Notes under the pieces: generated by a model
Seen by the model: only the letters and a program-made list of their open reading frames with translations
Told to the model about the DNA's origin: nothing
Database searches by the model: none
Shown: in pieces, positions 1 to 9,263 of the stretch
Layout: each line of letters begins with the position of its first letter
Position numbering within the stretch: the first letter of the stretch is position 1
Assembly: GCA_945881965.1 (NCBI GenBank)
Contig: CAMCVS010000002.1
Coordinates: 286,880 to 350,879 of the forward strand
Direction of reading: 5' to 3'
Source: Paracoccus haematequi
GTDB lineage: Bacteria > Pseudomonadota > Alphaproteobacteria > Rhodobacterales > Rhodobacteraceae
Length of the DNA stretch: 64,000 nt
Made by a program: the position numbers and the translations under genes

Positions 1-89
1 TCATCGCTTGATGATTCAGCGGCAAGTGCCATAAGCGGCAGGGCGTGTCAAAGCGAATTGCCACGTTCAGGCTGTATCTGGAACCGCAT

Positions 90-782
90 ATGACCACCCA
101 TGTCCTGCCGGGCAATCCCCCGGTCGAAATCACCTTGCGGCGGTCGGCGCGTGCGCGGCGGTTGTCGCTGCGGGTGTCGGGGCTGGACGGGCGGGTGACG
201 CTGACGATGCCGCCCCATGCCAGCACGCGGTCGGCGCTGGAATTTGCCAGCGAAAAGGCGGATTGGCTGCGGCGGCATGTGGCGGCGCGGGCCGATGATT
301 GCGTGGTGGCCCTGGGGGGCGCAGTGTTGGTCGAGGGGCGGGAACTGCGGCTGGTGCCGCTGGCCACCGGGCGCGCGCCGCGTGTTGATGGCGATGATCT
401 GCTGGTACCGGGGTCTGCGGCCACGGTCGGGCGGCGGGTGCAGGCGTTTCTGAAAGCGCGCGCGCGCGACCGGCTGGCGGCGGCATCGGACATGTATGCC
501 GCCAAGCTGGGGCGCAGGTATTCCAGCCTGACGCTGCGGGATACCCGGTCACGCTGGGGGTCGTGTTCGTCGAATGGCGGGCTGATGTATTCCTGGCGGC
601 TGATCCTCGCGCCGCCTGCGGTTCTGGATTATGTCGCGGCCCACGAGGTGGCGCATCTGGCCGAGATGAACCATTCGCCCGCGTTCTGGGCCGTGGTGAC
701 GCGGCTTTATGGCCCCTATGCCGCGCCGCGTGGCTGGTTGCAGCGCGAAGGCGCGCGCCTGCACCGCTATCGGTTCGATTGA
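90..782 (+). CDS. YgjP/SprT-like zinc metalloprotease (DUF45)
   Basis: A 230-residue protein of the YgjP-like/DUF45 family, predicted zinc-dependent peptidases of unknown substrate. The zinc site is visible near the C-terminus as HEVAHLAEMNHSPAFW: HExxH with a further His that fits the family's third ligand. An upstream in-frame GTG at 45 would add 15 residues, but the ATG at 90 gives the usual family N-terminus (short lead, then a basic RRSARARR segment), so I prefer it. The next gene, a GntR regulator on the same strand, starts 30 bp downstream and could share its transcript. No signal peptide is seen, so it should be cytoplasmic. Family assignment is secure; the biological role is not known. 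Confidence 0.85.
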   Translation: MTTHVLPGNPPVEITLRRSARARRLSLRVSGLDGRVTLTMPPHASTRSALEFASEKADWLRRHVAARADDCVVALGGAVLVEGRELRLVPLATGRAPRVDGDDLLVPGSAATVGRRVQAFLKARARDRLAAASDMYAAKLGRRYSSLTLRDTRSRWGSCSSNGGLMYSWRLILAPPAVLDYVAAHEVAHLAEMNHSPAFWAVVTRLYGPYAAPRGWLQREGARLHRYRFD

Positions 783-812
783 CGGGGCGGGCCTTTGTGA
801 TCACATGGCGCG

Positions 813-1475
813 ATGACCCAGACCCCGCGCCTTGATCCCGTTCAATCCGCCCCCGTCATGTCCGCGCATGACCGCGTCTATCGCGGCTTGCGCACGCGGA
901 TCATGCATGGCGATATCGACCCCGGTCAGGCGCTGACGCTGCGGGGCTTGGGGCGCGAGTTTGGCATGTCGATGACCCCGGTGCGCGAAGCGATCAACCG
1001 CCTGTCCGCCGAGGGTGCGCTGACGGTGTCGGCGTCGGGGCGGATTTCCACGCCGGAACTGACCAACGAGCGGATCGAGGAACTGGCCAGCCTGCGCGCC
1101 CTGATCGAGGTCGAGCTGGCCTCCCGCGCCCTGCCGCGCGCGCATCTGGCGCTGATCGAACGGTTGCAGACCATCAACAGCTCTGTGGGTGACGCGGCGG
1201 CGCGCGGCGATGCCGTGGGATACATCCGCGCCAATCTGGAATTTCACCGCACACTGTACCTGCGCGCCCAGGCCCCCGCGATGCTGGCCATGGCGGAAAC
1301 CGTGTGGCTGCAACTGGGCCCCACCATGCGGTCGCTATATGTGCGGCTGAACCGCAAAGACCCGCCGCAATATCATCGCCTGATCCTGTCGGCGCTGCGG
1401 GCGGGGGATGAGCCCGGTCTGCGTCTGGCGGTGCGCACCGATGTCACGCAGGGGCTGCGGATGATTCAGGGCTAG
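813..1475 (+). CDS. GntR family transcriptional regulator (FCD domain)
   Basis: A 220-residue FadR-subfamily regulator. Residues about 20-85 form the winged helix-turn-helix (…RGLGREFGMSMTPVREAINRLSAEGAL…), the classic GntR signature with TPVREA in the recognition region. Residues about 95-215 form the helical FCD ligand-binding domain, with an FHRTLY motif that contributes a metal-ligand histidine in the family. These proteins usually repress a neighbouring catabolic or transport operon in response to a small carboxylate; no obvious target sits next to it here, so the ligand is unknown. It ends convergently with the SMR gene (4-bp overlap). Confidence 0.9.
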   Translation: MTQTPRLDPVQSAPVMSAHDRVYRGLRTRIMHGDIDPGQALTLRGLGREFGMSMTPVREAINRLSAEGALTVSASGRISTPELTNERIEELASLRALIEVELASRALPRAHLALIERLQTINSSVGDAAARGDAVGYIRANLEFHRTLYLRAQAPAMLAMAETVWLQLGPTMRSLYVRLNRKDPPQYHRLILSALRAGDEPGLRLAVRTDVTQGLRMIQG

Positions 1476-1786
1476 GCGATCTTCAGCGCCACGATCCCCG
1501 CGATGATGAGGGCAATCCCCGCCACCCGCAACGCGCTGACGGGTTCGTTCAGCAAGATGACGGCGGCGATGGCGGTGCCCACGGTGCCGATGCCGACCCA
1601 GACGGCATAGGCGGTGCCCACCGGCAGGTCTTTCATCGCCAGCGACAACAGCCAGAACGACGCCAGCGCGCCCGCGATGGTGATCACGGATGGCCACAGC
1701 CGCGTAAAACCTTCGGAGTATTTCAGCCCCAGCGCCCAGCCGGTTTCCATCAGACCGGCCAGAACCACCAACAGCCAGGGTGACAT
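1472..1786 (-). CDS. SMR family efflux transporter (SugE/EmrE-like)
   Basis: A 104-residue, four-helix membrane protein of the small multidrug resistance family. The conserved membrane glutamate is in helix 1 (LAGLMETGWALGLKYSEGFTR), and the WxGIGTVG motif of helix 3 is present as WVGIGTVG. The lead [21 protein letters not shown] resembles the SugE/Gdx (guanidinium exporter) branch more than EmrE, but substrate is inferred only. Its ATG overlaps the accA stop by one base (TGATG), so it is translated with accA, an arrangement that does not say anything clear about function. Confidence 0.88.
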   Translation of the reverse strand: MSPWLLVVLAGLMETGWALGLKYSEGFTRLWPSVITIAGALASFWLLSLAMKDLPVGTAYAVWVGIGTVGTAIAAVILLNEPVSALRVAGIALIIAGIVALKIA

Positions 1787-2748
1787 CAGGCCGCCAGCCC
1801 CTTGGCACCCATGGTCAGGAATTTCTTGCGCCGCGCGTCGATCAGCGCCTTGCGTTTCAGCGGCGTCAGTTCGGCCAGCATGCCCGCGATGGCATCGCCC
1901 ACCGCGCCGATCGTGGTCGCGCGGTCGCGGTGCGCGCCGCCCAGCGGTTCCGCGATGATCCGGTCGATCACGGCCAGCTTTTTCAGGTCCTGCGCGGTCA
2001 GGCGCAGCGCCTCGGCGGCTTCGCGCATCTTTTCGGCGTCTTTCCACAGGATCGACGCGCAGCCTTCGGGCGAGATCACCGAATAGACCGAATGTTCCAG
2101 CATGGCCACCGAATTGGCCGTGGCAAAAGCCACCGCGCCGCCCGATCCACCTTCGCCGATGATGACGGATACCAGAGGCACGCCGATTTGTAGGCATTTC
2201 TCGGTCGCGCGCGCGATCGCCTCGGCCTGCCCGCGTTCCTCGGCGCCCTTGCCGGGATAGGCGCCGGGGGTATCGACCAGCGTGATGACAGGCAGGTTGA
2301 ACCGGTCGGCCAGATCCATCAGGCGGATCGCCTTGCGATAGCCTTCGGGCCGCGCCATGCCGAAATTCCGTTCAATGCGCGTCTTGGTGTCATGGCCCTT
2401 TTCATGGCCGATCACCACCACGGGGCGGTCCTGAAACCGCGCCAGCCCGCCCATAACGGCATGGTCATCGGCAAAGTTGCGGTCACCGGCGAGGGGCGTG
2501 TAATCGGTGAACAGCGCGTCGATGTAATCCTTGCAATGCGGGCGTTCGGGGTGGCGCGCGACCTGACATTTGCGCCAGGGGGTCAGGTCTTTATACAGGC
2601 TGACCAGCAGTTCCTTGGCTTTCTTGTCCAGCGCGGCGGCCTCGCCGCCCACGTCTGTTTCGGGGGTGGACCGGGCGAGGGCGCGCAGTTCCTCGGCCTT
2701 GCCTTCGATTTCGGCGATCGGGCGTTCAAAGTCGAGGTAATTGGTCAT
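1786..2748 (-). CDS. accA: Acetyl-CoA carboxylase carboxyltransferase subunit alpha
   Basis: A 320-residue AccA. With AccD it forms the carboxyltransferase that moves the carboxyl group from biotin-BCCP to acetyl-CoA, giving malonyl-CoA for fatty-acid synthesis. The family landmarks are all present: the N-terminal LDFE(R)PI…IE motif, [36 protein letters not shown] and [12 protein letters not shown]. The start chosen is MTNYLDF, the usual AccA N-terminus; an ATG-type start three codons upstream is less likely. Length matches the family (about 315-320). The SMR gene follows with a one-base overlap. Confidence 0.97.
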   Translation of the reverse strand: MTNYLDFERPIAEIEGKAEELRALARSTPETDVGGEAAALDKKAKELLVSLYKDLTPWRKCQVARHPERPHCKDYIDALFTDYTPLAGDRNFADDHAVMGGLARFQDRPVVVIGHEKGHDTKTRIERNFGMARPEGYRKAIRLMDLADRFNLPVITLVDTPGAYPGKGAEERGQAEAIARATEKCLQIGVPLVSVIIGEGGSGGAVAFATANSVAMLEHSVYSVISPEGCASILWKDAEKMREAAEALRLTAQDLKKLAVIDRIIAEPLGGAHRDRATTIGAVGDAIAGMLAELTPLKRKALIDARRKKFLTMGAKGLAA

Positions 2749-2813
2749 GCGGCACACTCCGGTTGCGCCGCTTATATGGCGGCTGCGGCGCGGCGATGCA
2801 ACATCGGCGGGTG

Positions 2814-3308
2814 TCAGTCGGCGGTGGCGGCCTGCGCGATGGCGTCAAAGGTCGCGTCCAGTTCGGAGGCGATGACGGCAAGGTCGGGGCCGCCTTCGGC
2901 CATATAAGGCGCAAAGACATGGCTGGGGGTTTTCCACGCCAGCGTTGATGACCCGTCGGCGTCTTCGGTAATGTAGAACCGGATCGGCGCTTCGATCATC
3001 GCGGCGGTGGACAGCGGCAGCACACGGACGGCAAAGCGCGGCGCAAAGACGCCCAGCACACGGTTGCCGGGCAGGGTAATGCCCAGCCGCTTGGCGGCGT
3101 CGGTCGGGCCGGCCTCTGTCACCACGTTCATCTGGTTGGCGGTTGTCGCGGCTTTGACCGCGTCGATCATCGCGGCATAGGGTTTGGCGCTGTCGATCAC
3201 GCGCCAGCCATCGCGGGCGGTCATTGGCGCGATTTGGGGCGCGATTTGCGGTGTTTCCGCCAGCGCAGGCAGCGGCAGCAGGGCGAGGATAAGGGCAAAA
3301 CGGCGCAT
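2814..3308 (-). CDS. DUF302 domain protein, secreted
   Basis: A 164-residue protein with a clear Sec signal peptide ([17 protein letters not shown], cleavage near residue 17) followed by a single DUF302 domain (residues about 50-150). DUF302 is a small alpha/beta domain found in periplasmic or heme/sulfur-related proteins; no biochemical function is established for this one. The start was placed at the ATG that opens the signal peptide, not the upstream ATG that would add seven polar residues. It lies 65 bp upstream of accA on the same strand and could be co-transcribed with it. Confidence 0.75.
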   Translation of the reverse strand: MRRFALILALLPLPALAETPQIAPQIAPMTARDGWRVIDSAKPYAAMIDAVKAATTANQMNVVTEAGPTDAAKRLGITLPGNRVLGVFAPRFAVRVLPLSTAAMIEAPIRFYITEDADGSSTLAWKTPSHVFAPYMAEGGPDLAVIASELDATFDAIAQAATAD

Positions 3309-3512
3309 GGGCGGCTCCTGACGTGACATCAGCCGTCAGCCTAGCCGTCGGGCACGACAACCCCGCGTCAAACCCGCGTGAGAATGGCCCCAACATCATG
3401 CCGCGCGGTGACATCTGCGTGATCCTGCCGGGTGCCAACCTGCGGGGGGGTGCTTGACCGGATCGGCCTTGCCGGGACAAGCTGCCGCAAATCAACCCGC
3501 CCGGAGCCCGCG

Positions 3513-4676
3513 ATGACCCCCAACGCTCTGCTGCGCCCGCTGGCCGCGCGCGACCCGGATCAGCCGCACCGGGTGTCCACCACGCTGGAACTGTTTTTTG
3601 ATCTGGTCAGCGTGATTGCCATCGCGGCGGTGACGGCGGGGTTGCACCACGCGATATCGGATGGGCACGGGGTGGACGCGCTGCCCGCGTTTGTGTTCCT
3701 GTTTCTGGCGATCTGGTGGGCCTGGATGAATTTCACCTGGTTCGCGTCGGCCTTTGACAATGATGACGCGGTCTATCGCATCCTCGTCATGGTGGTGATG
3801 GGCGGTGCGCTGATTTTCGCGGGCGGGGCGGAACAGATATTCAAGACGCTGGATTTCGGGGTCGGCCTGTTGGGCTGGATCGTGATGCGCGTGGGCATGA
3901 TCGCGCTTTGGCTGCGCGCGGCGGCGGGCAGTCCGGCGCACCGTGCCACCGCGCTGCGCTATGCGGCGGGCATTGGCGTCGCACAGGTCGGCTGGACAGT
4001 GCTGTATCTGACGACCGATCCGGGTTCGACGGCGTTTTTCATCGGCGGGGCGCTGTGTTTCCTGCTGGAATGGGCGGTACCGCCATTGGCCGAAAGCCGC
4101 GCCATCACGCCGTTTCACCGCCATCACATCATCGAACGCTATGGGCTGTTGATGATCATCTCGCTGGGCGAGGTGGTGTTGGCGATTTCCATCGGGTTCG
4201 GCGCGCTTTATGGCGATGCGCCCGCCTGGGATGCGGCACCGGTATCTGTCGCGGGGCTGGTGATCGTGTTCGCGCTGTGGTGGCTGTATTTTTGCGAACA
4301 TGACCATCTGCCCAACCGCAAGCTGTCGACCTCGTTGGTCTGGGGCTATGTGCATGTGGTCATCTTCATGGGGGCGGCGGTGCTGGGGGCGGCGCTGGCG
4401 GCGGCGATTGACCTAGCGACGGATCATTCCAAGGCGACACCGGATGCGGTCGCGCTGTGGATGGGGGCGGCCATCGCAAGCGTGCTGGCGGGGTTATGGG
4501 TGGCGCGCGACCGGCTGATGCCACTGCCGGTCTGGCGGCAGGCGGCGTTGCCGGTGATGGCGGCGGTGATCCTGATGGCGGGTGTTGCGGGCCTGCCCGC
4601 CGGGGTCATGGCGGCGCTGATGGTTGCAACGGTGGTCTGGCGCACCTGGGGGCCTGCGCCCGGCCACGCGCATTAG
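3513..4676 (+). CDS. Low temperature requirement protein A (LtrA) family membrane protein
   Basis: A 387-residue integral membrane protein of the LtrA family. The signature at the N-terminus is present: RVSTTLELFFDLVSVIAIAAV, where a charged FFDLV motif enters the first helix, followed by about 10 hydrophobic segments. HHIIERYGLLMIISLGEVVLAI in the middle is a second family signature. LtrA proteins are named for a cold-growth phenotype in Listeria; their transport substrate is unknown. The ATG at 3513 was chosen because the preceding in-frame codons encode no hydrophobic or conserved sequence. Confidence 0.88.
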   Translation: MTPNALLRPLAARDPDQPHRVSTTLELFFDLVSVIAIAAVTAGLHHAISDGHGVDALPAFVFLFLAIWWAWMNFTWFASAFDNDDAVYRILVMVVMGGALIFAGGAEQIFKTLDFGVGLLGWIVMRVGMIALWLRAAAGSPAHRATALRYAAGIGVAQVGWTVLYLTTDPGSTAFFIGGALCFLLEWAVPPLAESRAITPFHRHHIIERYGLLMIISLGEVVLAISIGFGALYGDAPAWDAAPVSVAGLVIVFALWWLYFCEHDHLPNRKLSTSLVWGYVHVVIFMGAAVLGAALAAAIDLATDHSKATPDAVALWMGAAIASVLAGLWVARDRLMPLPVWRQAALPVMAAVILMAGVAGLPAGVMAALMVATVVWRTWGPAPGHAH

Positions 4677-4715
4677 CGCAAGATTTGCCGCGCCGGACGA
4701 TGCTAGCCTGCCCGC

Positions 4716-5546
4716 ATGACCCATGCCAGCCGCATCACCCGCACCCTGCGCCACATCGACGCCCATCTGGCAGGCGATCTGAGCCTTGATGCGCTGGCCG
4801 AGGTGGCAGCCTTGTCGCGGTTCCATTTCAGCCGTGTCTTTCGCGGCCAGACCGGCGAAGGCGTGGCCGAGGCCGTGCGTCGTATCCGCCTGAACCGCGC
4901 CGCGCTTTTGGTGGTGGCCACGCGCGATCCGATGGCGGCGATTGCGGCGCGGGTGGGATTCGGGCATCCCGACACGTTCGAACGCGCCTTTGCTGCCGCC
5001 TTTGGGGCCACGCCGCTGCAAATGCGCCATGGCGGTCGCATGCCCCGTCCTCTTTTACCCCCTGAACCCGGAGAGTTCACCATGTTCCCGACCGAGATCC
5101 GAACCGCCTCCGACACCGTGTTGGCCGCGCAGCCGCATCAAGGTGCCTATAGCGATATTGGCAGCGCCTTTACGGCCCTGATGACGCGGTTGCAGCAGGC
5201 GGGGTTGTGGAAGGGGTCAGGCCCGTCCTTTGGGCTATATTACCACGATCCGTCCGAAACCCCAGTGGCTGACCTGCGGTCCCACGCCGGACAGAAGCTG
5301 GCCGATGGCGCCGAGGTGCCCGAGGGTCTGGACCGGATCACCCTTCCCGGCGGTCGCTTTCTGGTTGTGACCTGCAAGGGGCCTTTCTCGCGTCTGCCCG
5401 AGGCCTGGGCCTGGGCCTATGCCCGCGCGCTGCCCGACAGCGGCGCGACGCTGCGCGACGCGGTGCCCTTTGAACGCTATGTCACTGACAGCTTGGCCGT
5501 GAAGCCCGAGGATTACGTCACCGAAATCTGGCTGCCGCTGGCATGA
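4716..5546 (+). CDS. AraC family regulator with GyrI-like effector domain
   Basis: A 276-residue regulator. Residues 1-105 carry the two helix-turn-helix units of the AraC family (IDAHLAGDLSLDALAEVAALSRFHFSRVF and a second at DPMAAIAARVGFGHPDTFERAF). Residues about 125-275 form a GyrI-like (SOUL/Rob C-terminal-like) effector-binding domain. This is the reverse of the usual AraC order, as in Rob/SoxS-like MarA homologues with C-terminal GyrI domains. The stop overlaps the start of the next gene by 4 bp (ATGA), so the two are co-translated. Ligand unknown; probably a drug or cationic small molecule by analogy with the family. Confidence 0.9.
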   Translation: MTHASRITRTLRHIDAHLAGDLSLDALAEVAALSRFHFSRVFRGQTGEGVAEAVRRIRLNRAALLVVATRDPMAAIAARVGFGHPDTFERAFAAAFGATPLQMRHGGRMPRPLLPPEPGEFTMFPTEIRTASDTVLAAQPHQGAYSDIGSAFTALMTRLQQAGLWKGSGPSFGLYYHDPSETPVADLRSHAGQKLADGAEVPEGLDRITLPGGRFLVVTCKGPFSRLPEAWAWAYARALPDSGATLRDAVPFERYVTDSLAVKPEDYVTEIWLPLA

Positions 5547-6181
5547 CCGGGGCCGCCACGGCACCCAAGCTGGATTTTCGCAAGTCCGACCGGGCGCTTT
5601 ATTCCGGCGTTCCGGGCCGGATCGTGGCGGTTGATGTGCCGCCGATGACCTATCTGGCCATTGACGGCGCGGGTGCCCCCGAAAGCGCTGCCTATGCCGC
5701 CGCACTGGCGGCGCTGTATCCGTTGGCCTATGGGATAAAATTCCGGCTGAAAGCGCGGGGGGCGGATTTCACTGTGCCGCCGTTGCAGGCGATCTGGACC
5801 GCTGCGGATATCAGCGCCTACGTGCGGGGCGCGCGCGACGAATGGCGCTGGACGGCGATGCTGCGCCTGCCCGACAGCGTCACGGGCGATGATCTGGAAC
5901 AGGTCCGTGCTTTGGTTCTGGCCAAACCGGTCGCGCGCGAGGCGGCGACGGTCACGCGGGTGCGCCTGACCCGCCTGCACGAAGGTCTGTGCCTGCAACT
6001 GCTGCATATCGGCCCCTACAGCGCCGAAGGCCCGGTATTGCACCACCTGCATACGGTCGAAATGCCCCTGCGCGGCCTGACCTTTGCCGGCGATCATCAC
6101 GAGATCTACCTGTCCGATCCGCGCCGCGTGGCCCCTGACCGGTTGCGCACGATCCTGCGCCAGCCCGTGCGACCGATCTAG
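5543..6181 (+). CDS. GyrI-like small-molecule-binding protein
   Basis: A 212-residue free-standing GyrI-like domain protein (family seen in TetR/AraC-associated 'GyrI-like domain-containing' proteins, starting KLDFRK…Y and containing PPMTYLAIDGAG and LLHIGPYSAEGP). It overlaps the AraC/GyrI regulator by 4 bp, which suggests that the two bind related ligands. Some members hydrolyse or sequester toxic compounds, but activity is not shown for this subgroup. The gene ends 4 bp into the convergent LysE gene. Confidence 0.8.
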   Translation: MTGAATAPKLDFRKSDRALYSGVPGRIVAVDVPPMTYLAIDGAGAPESAAYAAALAALYPLAYGIKFRLKARGADFTVPPLQAIWTAADISAYVRGARDEWRWTAMLRLPDSVTGDDLEQVRALVLAKPVAREAATVTRVRLTRLHEGLCLQLLHIGPYSAEGPVLHHLHTVEMPLRGLTFAGDHHEIYLSDPRRVAPDRLRTILRQPVRPI

Positions 6182-6783
6182 CCCGCCAGCATCGGCCAGA
6201 TCACGGGGATCAGGGATGCCACCAGTAACACCGCCATCGTCCAGTTGAACACGACCAGCCGCGTCGGGCTGGACAGCACTGCGGCCAGCCGGGTTCCCAT
6301 CGCGGTCCACAGGCTGATCGAAGGCAGGTTTGTCATGGCGAACACGCCCGCCACCATGGCCACGGCCCACAGGCTGCGGTCGGGGGCGTACAGCGTGATC
6401 GCGGTCAGCGCCATCTGCCATGCCTTTGGGTTGACCCATTGGAACAGCGCCGCCTGAATGAACGAAAACGGCCGCCCGCGCGCATCTGCCGTGCCGGGGG
6501 CGGCGGCATGGGCGATTTTCCACGCCAGCCACAAGAGGTAGATGATCCCCGCCCCGGTCAGCAGGTCATGCGCGATAGGGACCGCCTCGAACAGTTGCAT
6601 GAGGCCCACACCCACCAGAACCACCATCAGCGAATGGCCGATGGAAATGCCCAGCATATGCGGGACCGTGCGACGAAAGCCGTAATTCGCCCCGGATGCC
6701 AGCAGCATCAGGTTGTTCGGCCCCGGCGTGATCGACGACACGAAGGCGAACAGCAACAGGCCGGTGAGGATATCCTGACTCAT
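6178..6783 (-). CDS. LysE family translocator
   Basis: A 201-residue, six-helix exporter of the LysE/RhtB family. The family motif near the N-terminus is intact: SSITPGPNNLMLLASGANYGFRRT (consensus TPGPN, G…G). WVNPKAWQMAL in the middle is the second signature. Such proteins export amino acids or derivatives. The start is the ATG at 6783; longer readings upstream have no family similarity. It is divergent from the phytanoyl-CoA dioxygenase-like gene with about 110 bp between the starts. Confidence 0.9.
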   Translation of the reverse strand: MSQDILTGLLLFAFVSSITPGPNNLMLLASGANYGFRRTVPHMLGISIGHSLMVVLVGVGLMQLFEAVPIAHDLLTGAGIIYLLWLAWKIAHAAAPGTADARGRPFSFIQAALFQWVNPKAWQMALTAITLYAPDRSLWAVAMVAGVFAMTNLPSISLWTAMGTRLAAVLSSPTRLVVFNWTMAVLLVASLIPVIWPMLAG

Positions 6784-6891
6784 GCCACGCGGGTTAGCGG
6801 GTTCACGGCAGCGGGGGAACCTGTGTTTCAACGATGTGAACGGCTTGCGTGGGGCGGTGCGCGGGATAATCTGCCCGCAAAGGAGACCGCC

Positions 6892-7683
6892 ATGCACCCG
6901 CTTGTGACCCCCCAGATGATCGAGACATTTCAGCGCGACGGCGTGGTGCTGATCCCCGGCCTGTTTGCCGATTGGGTCGAGGTGCTGCGCGCGGGGGTCG
7001 AACGGAATATGGCCGAACCAGGGCCCTACGCTTCGGAAAACAAGAAGGATGGTGCGACGGGGCGGTTTTTCGACGATTACTGCAACTGGCAACGCATCCC
7101 CGAATTTGAAACCGTGATCCGCCAAAGCCCCGCCGCCGCTGTCGCCGCCGCGCTGATGGGGTCGCGGCAGGTGCAACTGTTTCATGATCATGTGCTGGTC
7201 AAGGAACCCGGCACGTCGATGGCGACGCCGTGGCACACCGACGGGCCATATTATTTCGTAGGCGGGCGGCAGACCGTCAGTTTCTGGTCGCCGCTGGACC
7301 CGGTGACGGACGCGGCGCTGCGCTGTGTGCCGGGATCGCACCGCTGGGAAAAGCCGGTGCTGCCGATGCGCTGGGTCAAGGAAGAGGCGTATTTCCCGAA
7401 CGTGGACGATTACATGCCCGTTCCCGACCCCGAGGCCGAAGGGATGCCGATCGCTGAATGGCCGATGCAGCCCGGCGACGCGGTGGCGTTCAATTATGAC
7501 ACGCTGCACGGCGCGCGCGGCAATACGTCCACCACGCGGCGGCGGGCGTTTTCGCTGCGGCTGGTCGGCGATGACGCGCGCTATGTCGAACGGCCCGGCC
7601 GCACCTCGCCACCGTTTCCGGGGCATGACATGGTGCCGGGTCAGCGGTTGCGCGCGGATTGGTTCCCGGTGATCTACGGCTGA
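6892..7683 (+). CDS. Phytanoyl-CoA dioxygenase (PhyH) family protein
   Basis: A 263-residue Fe(II)/2-oxoglutarate-dependent dioxygenase. The metal triad is visible as WHTDGPYYF (HxD, near residue 110) and the distal His in YDTLHGARGN (about residue 205), followed by the 2OG-binding Arg in the RRRAFSLRL segment. A good ribosome-binding site (AAAGGAG) lies 7 bp before the ATG. PhyH relatives hydroxylate a wide range of substrates, so no specific reaction can be given. A strong bidirectional hairpin terminator follows the gene. Confidence 0.88.
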   Translation: MHPLVTPQMIETFQRDGVVLIPGLFADWVEVLRAGVERNMAEPGPYASENKKDGATGRFFDDYCNWQRIPEFETVIRQSPAAAVAAALMGSRQVQLFHDHVLVKEPGTSMATPWHTDGPYYFVGGRQTVSFWSPLDPVTDAALRCVPGSHRWEKPVLPMRWVKEEAYFPNVDDYMPVPDPEAEGMPIAEWPMQPGDAVAFNYDTLHGARGNTSTTRRRAFSLRLVGDDARYVERPGRTSPPFPGHDMVPGQRLRADWFPVIYG

Positions 7684-7725
7684 TTCGCGTGGATGGCGTG
7701 ACGCAACCCGCGTCCGGCAACGAAG

Positions 7726-7752
7726 AAGGCGGTCCGATACCGGACCGCCTTT
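7726..7752. terminator. Bidirectional intrinsic terminator
   Basis: Perfect 11-bp stem AAGGCGGTCCG / CGGACCGCCTT with a 4-base ATAC loop, flanked by A residues on the left and T residues on the right, between two convergent genes (PhyH and the outer-membrane barrel). It can stop transcripts from both sides. Confidence 0.88.
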
Positions 7753-7773
7753 GTCCCAATAATTACAGGCAGA

Positions 7774-8445
7774 TCAGAACTTGTAGGACACACCAAAGTT
7801 GATGGCGTTGGTGGTCAGACGCATCTTGACGTTGTGACCGCCGGCCAGATCGACGTTGTTCTGCGACATCACGAACTGGTATTCGCTAAAGGCAGCCCAG
7901 CGCTCGTTAATATCGTATTTCGCGCCGGCGGTAATCCGGAACGCGGGACCGGTGTATTGATAACCGAAGGTGCGGTTTACACCGTCATTGGCATCCACAT
8001 GCGGCACCGCGACACCCAGACCAAGACCGGCATAGGGCGTCAGTTTGCCCCATTTGTTGTCCCAGCGTTTCACCACGTTCGCGGTGATGATGTTGTGGCC
8101 ATCGGTGAATTCGAACCGCGAAAATCCAAGTGCGGCGCGGTCGGCGTCGCTGGCATAGGCCTTTGTATGCGTCAGTTCGACGCCATAGCCCAGGCCGCCC
8201 TCTTGCCACCAGATGACGCGCGCCCCGTAATAGGGTGGCGGTTCGAACGATTTGCCTTCCCATTTTACCAGACGCGAGAACGTGCCGACGGCGGCGTTCG
8301 ACCCGTTGACGCGGCTGTGCGGCAGGGTTTGCACGCCGGTATAGGCGCTGACCTCGATTTCGGCCTGGGCCTGGGCCGGGATGACGAACAGCGCTGCACC
8401 TGCGACAAACAGTGCCTGCGACAATGCCGTGAGACGCGTAAGCAT
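7774..8445 (-). CDS. LpxQ-like outer-membrane beta-barrel protein (possible lipid A oxidase)
   Basis: A 223-residue protein with a signal peptide (MLTRLTALSQALFVAGAALFVIPAQAQA) and a small beta-barrel: alternating hydrophobic strands and a C-terminal aromatic (…NFGVSYKF), the OmpA/OmpW-type insertion signal. The block KWEGKSFEPPPYYGARVIWW…ELTHTKAYA…FTDGHN matches what I know of rhizobial LpxQ-type lipid A oxidases, which form 2-aminogluconate in lipid A. That function is inferred, not shown. Start is the ATG at 8445 that opens the signal peptide. Confidence 0.65.
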   Translation of the reverse strand: MLTRLTALSQALFVAGAALFVIPAQAQAEIEVSAYTGVQTLPHSRVNGSNAAVGTFSRLVKWEGKSFEPPPYYGARVIWWQEGGLGYGVELTHTKAYASDADRAALGFSRFEFTDGHNIITANVVKRWDNKWGKLTPYAGLGLGVAVPHVDANDGVNRTFGYQYTGPAFRITAGAKYDINERWAAFSEYQFVMSQNNVDLAGGHNVKMRLTTNAINFGVSYKF

Positions 8446-8679
8446 GGCGTTTATCCTTTGTTGGGACCAATGCTGGATAAGGGTGTCTACGCTGTGGCGT
8501 GGCAAACAGCAAGAGCATCACATTCTGATTATTGCATGTAATAACCGAACCGACACCCTGTGCGGAGTTGTCCGCTGGACGGACCGGCAACAAAGCGCTA
8601 GTTCAGCCTGCGAGTCGTGCACAGGCAGGCGCGTCCCGAAATCATTGGCCCTTTGGGGCATCACAATGGAGTAACCCTC
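8446..8679. promoter_or_regulatory. Divergent intergenic region upstream of petABC
   Basis: This 234-bp gap carries the promoters for the outer-membrane barrel (leftward) and the bc1 operon (rightward). It contains a 16-bp near-palindrome TTATTGCATGTAATAA at 8529-8544, in an AT-rich patch that stands out from the GC-rich surroundings. It does not match the FnrL consensus (TTGAT-N4-ATCAA). I could not place a confident -35/-10 pair. Confidence 0.4.
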
Positions 8680-9252
8680 GTGTCCCACGCTGAAGATCAT
8701 ACTGGCGATCAGTCCGGAACCCGCCGCGATTTTCTGTATTACGCCACGGCTGGTGCTGGTGCGATTGCAACCGGCGCGGCCGTCTGGCCTTTGGTCAATC
8801 AGATGAATCCCTCGGCAGATGTGCAGGCCTTGGCCTCGATTCGCGTCGATGTGTCCGCCGTGGAACCCGGCACGCAGTTGACGGTGAAATGGCTGGGCAA
8901 GCCGGTGTTCATCCGCCGCCGCACCGAAGATGAAATCGCAGGCGCGCGGGCCGTGGACATCAGCGAACTGCCCGACAAGAACGCGCAGAACCGCAACAAC
9001 ATGGACCTGGACGCAAGCGACCAGAACCGCACCATGGACGAAGCGGGCGAATGGCTGGTGATGATCGGCGTTTGCACCCATCTGGGCTGTGTGCCGATCG
9101 GCGACGGGGCCGGGGATTTCGGCGGATGGTTTTGCCCTTGCCACGGATCGCACTATGATCAGGCCGGCCGTATCCGCAAAGGCCCTGCACCCGAAAACCT
9201 GTGGGTGCCGGTGTCTGCATTCGAAGATGAAACAACGATCAAACTGGGCTGA
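8680..9252 (+). CDS. petA: Ubiquinol-cytochrome c reductase Rieske iron-sulfur subunit
   Basis: A 190-residue Rieske protein of the cytochrome bc1 complex, which takes an electron from ubiquinol at the Qo site and passes it to cytochrome c1. The twin-arginine/anchor N-terminus [26 protein letters not shown] and both cluster boxes (CTHLGCVP and CPCHGSHYD) are present; two Cys and two His bind the [2Fe-2S]. The start is the GTG at 8680, reading (M)SHAEDH as in R. capsulatus, preceded by GGAG at a suitable distance; an upstream in-frame start would add unrelated residues. First gene of petABC, followed by petB after 11 bp. Confidence 0.96.
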   Translation: MSHAEDHTGDQSGTRRDFLYYATAGAGAIATGAAVWPLVNQMNPSADVQALASIRVDVSAVEPGTQLTVKWLGKPVFIRRRTEDEIAGARAVDISELPDKNAQNRNNMDLDASDQNRTMDEAGEWLVMIGVCTHLGCVPIGDGAGDFGGWFCPCHGSHYDQAGRIRKGPAPENLWVPVSAFEDETTIKLG

Positions 9253-9263
9253 GGACCGAAGCG

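Noticed and set aside
3492..4355. Long antisense reading frame (about 287 codons) opposite LtrA
   Set aside because: Mirror frame of a GC-rich gene; Arg/His/Gln-rich composition, no domain, no ribosome-binding site.
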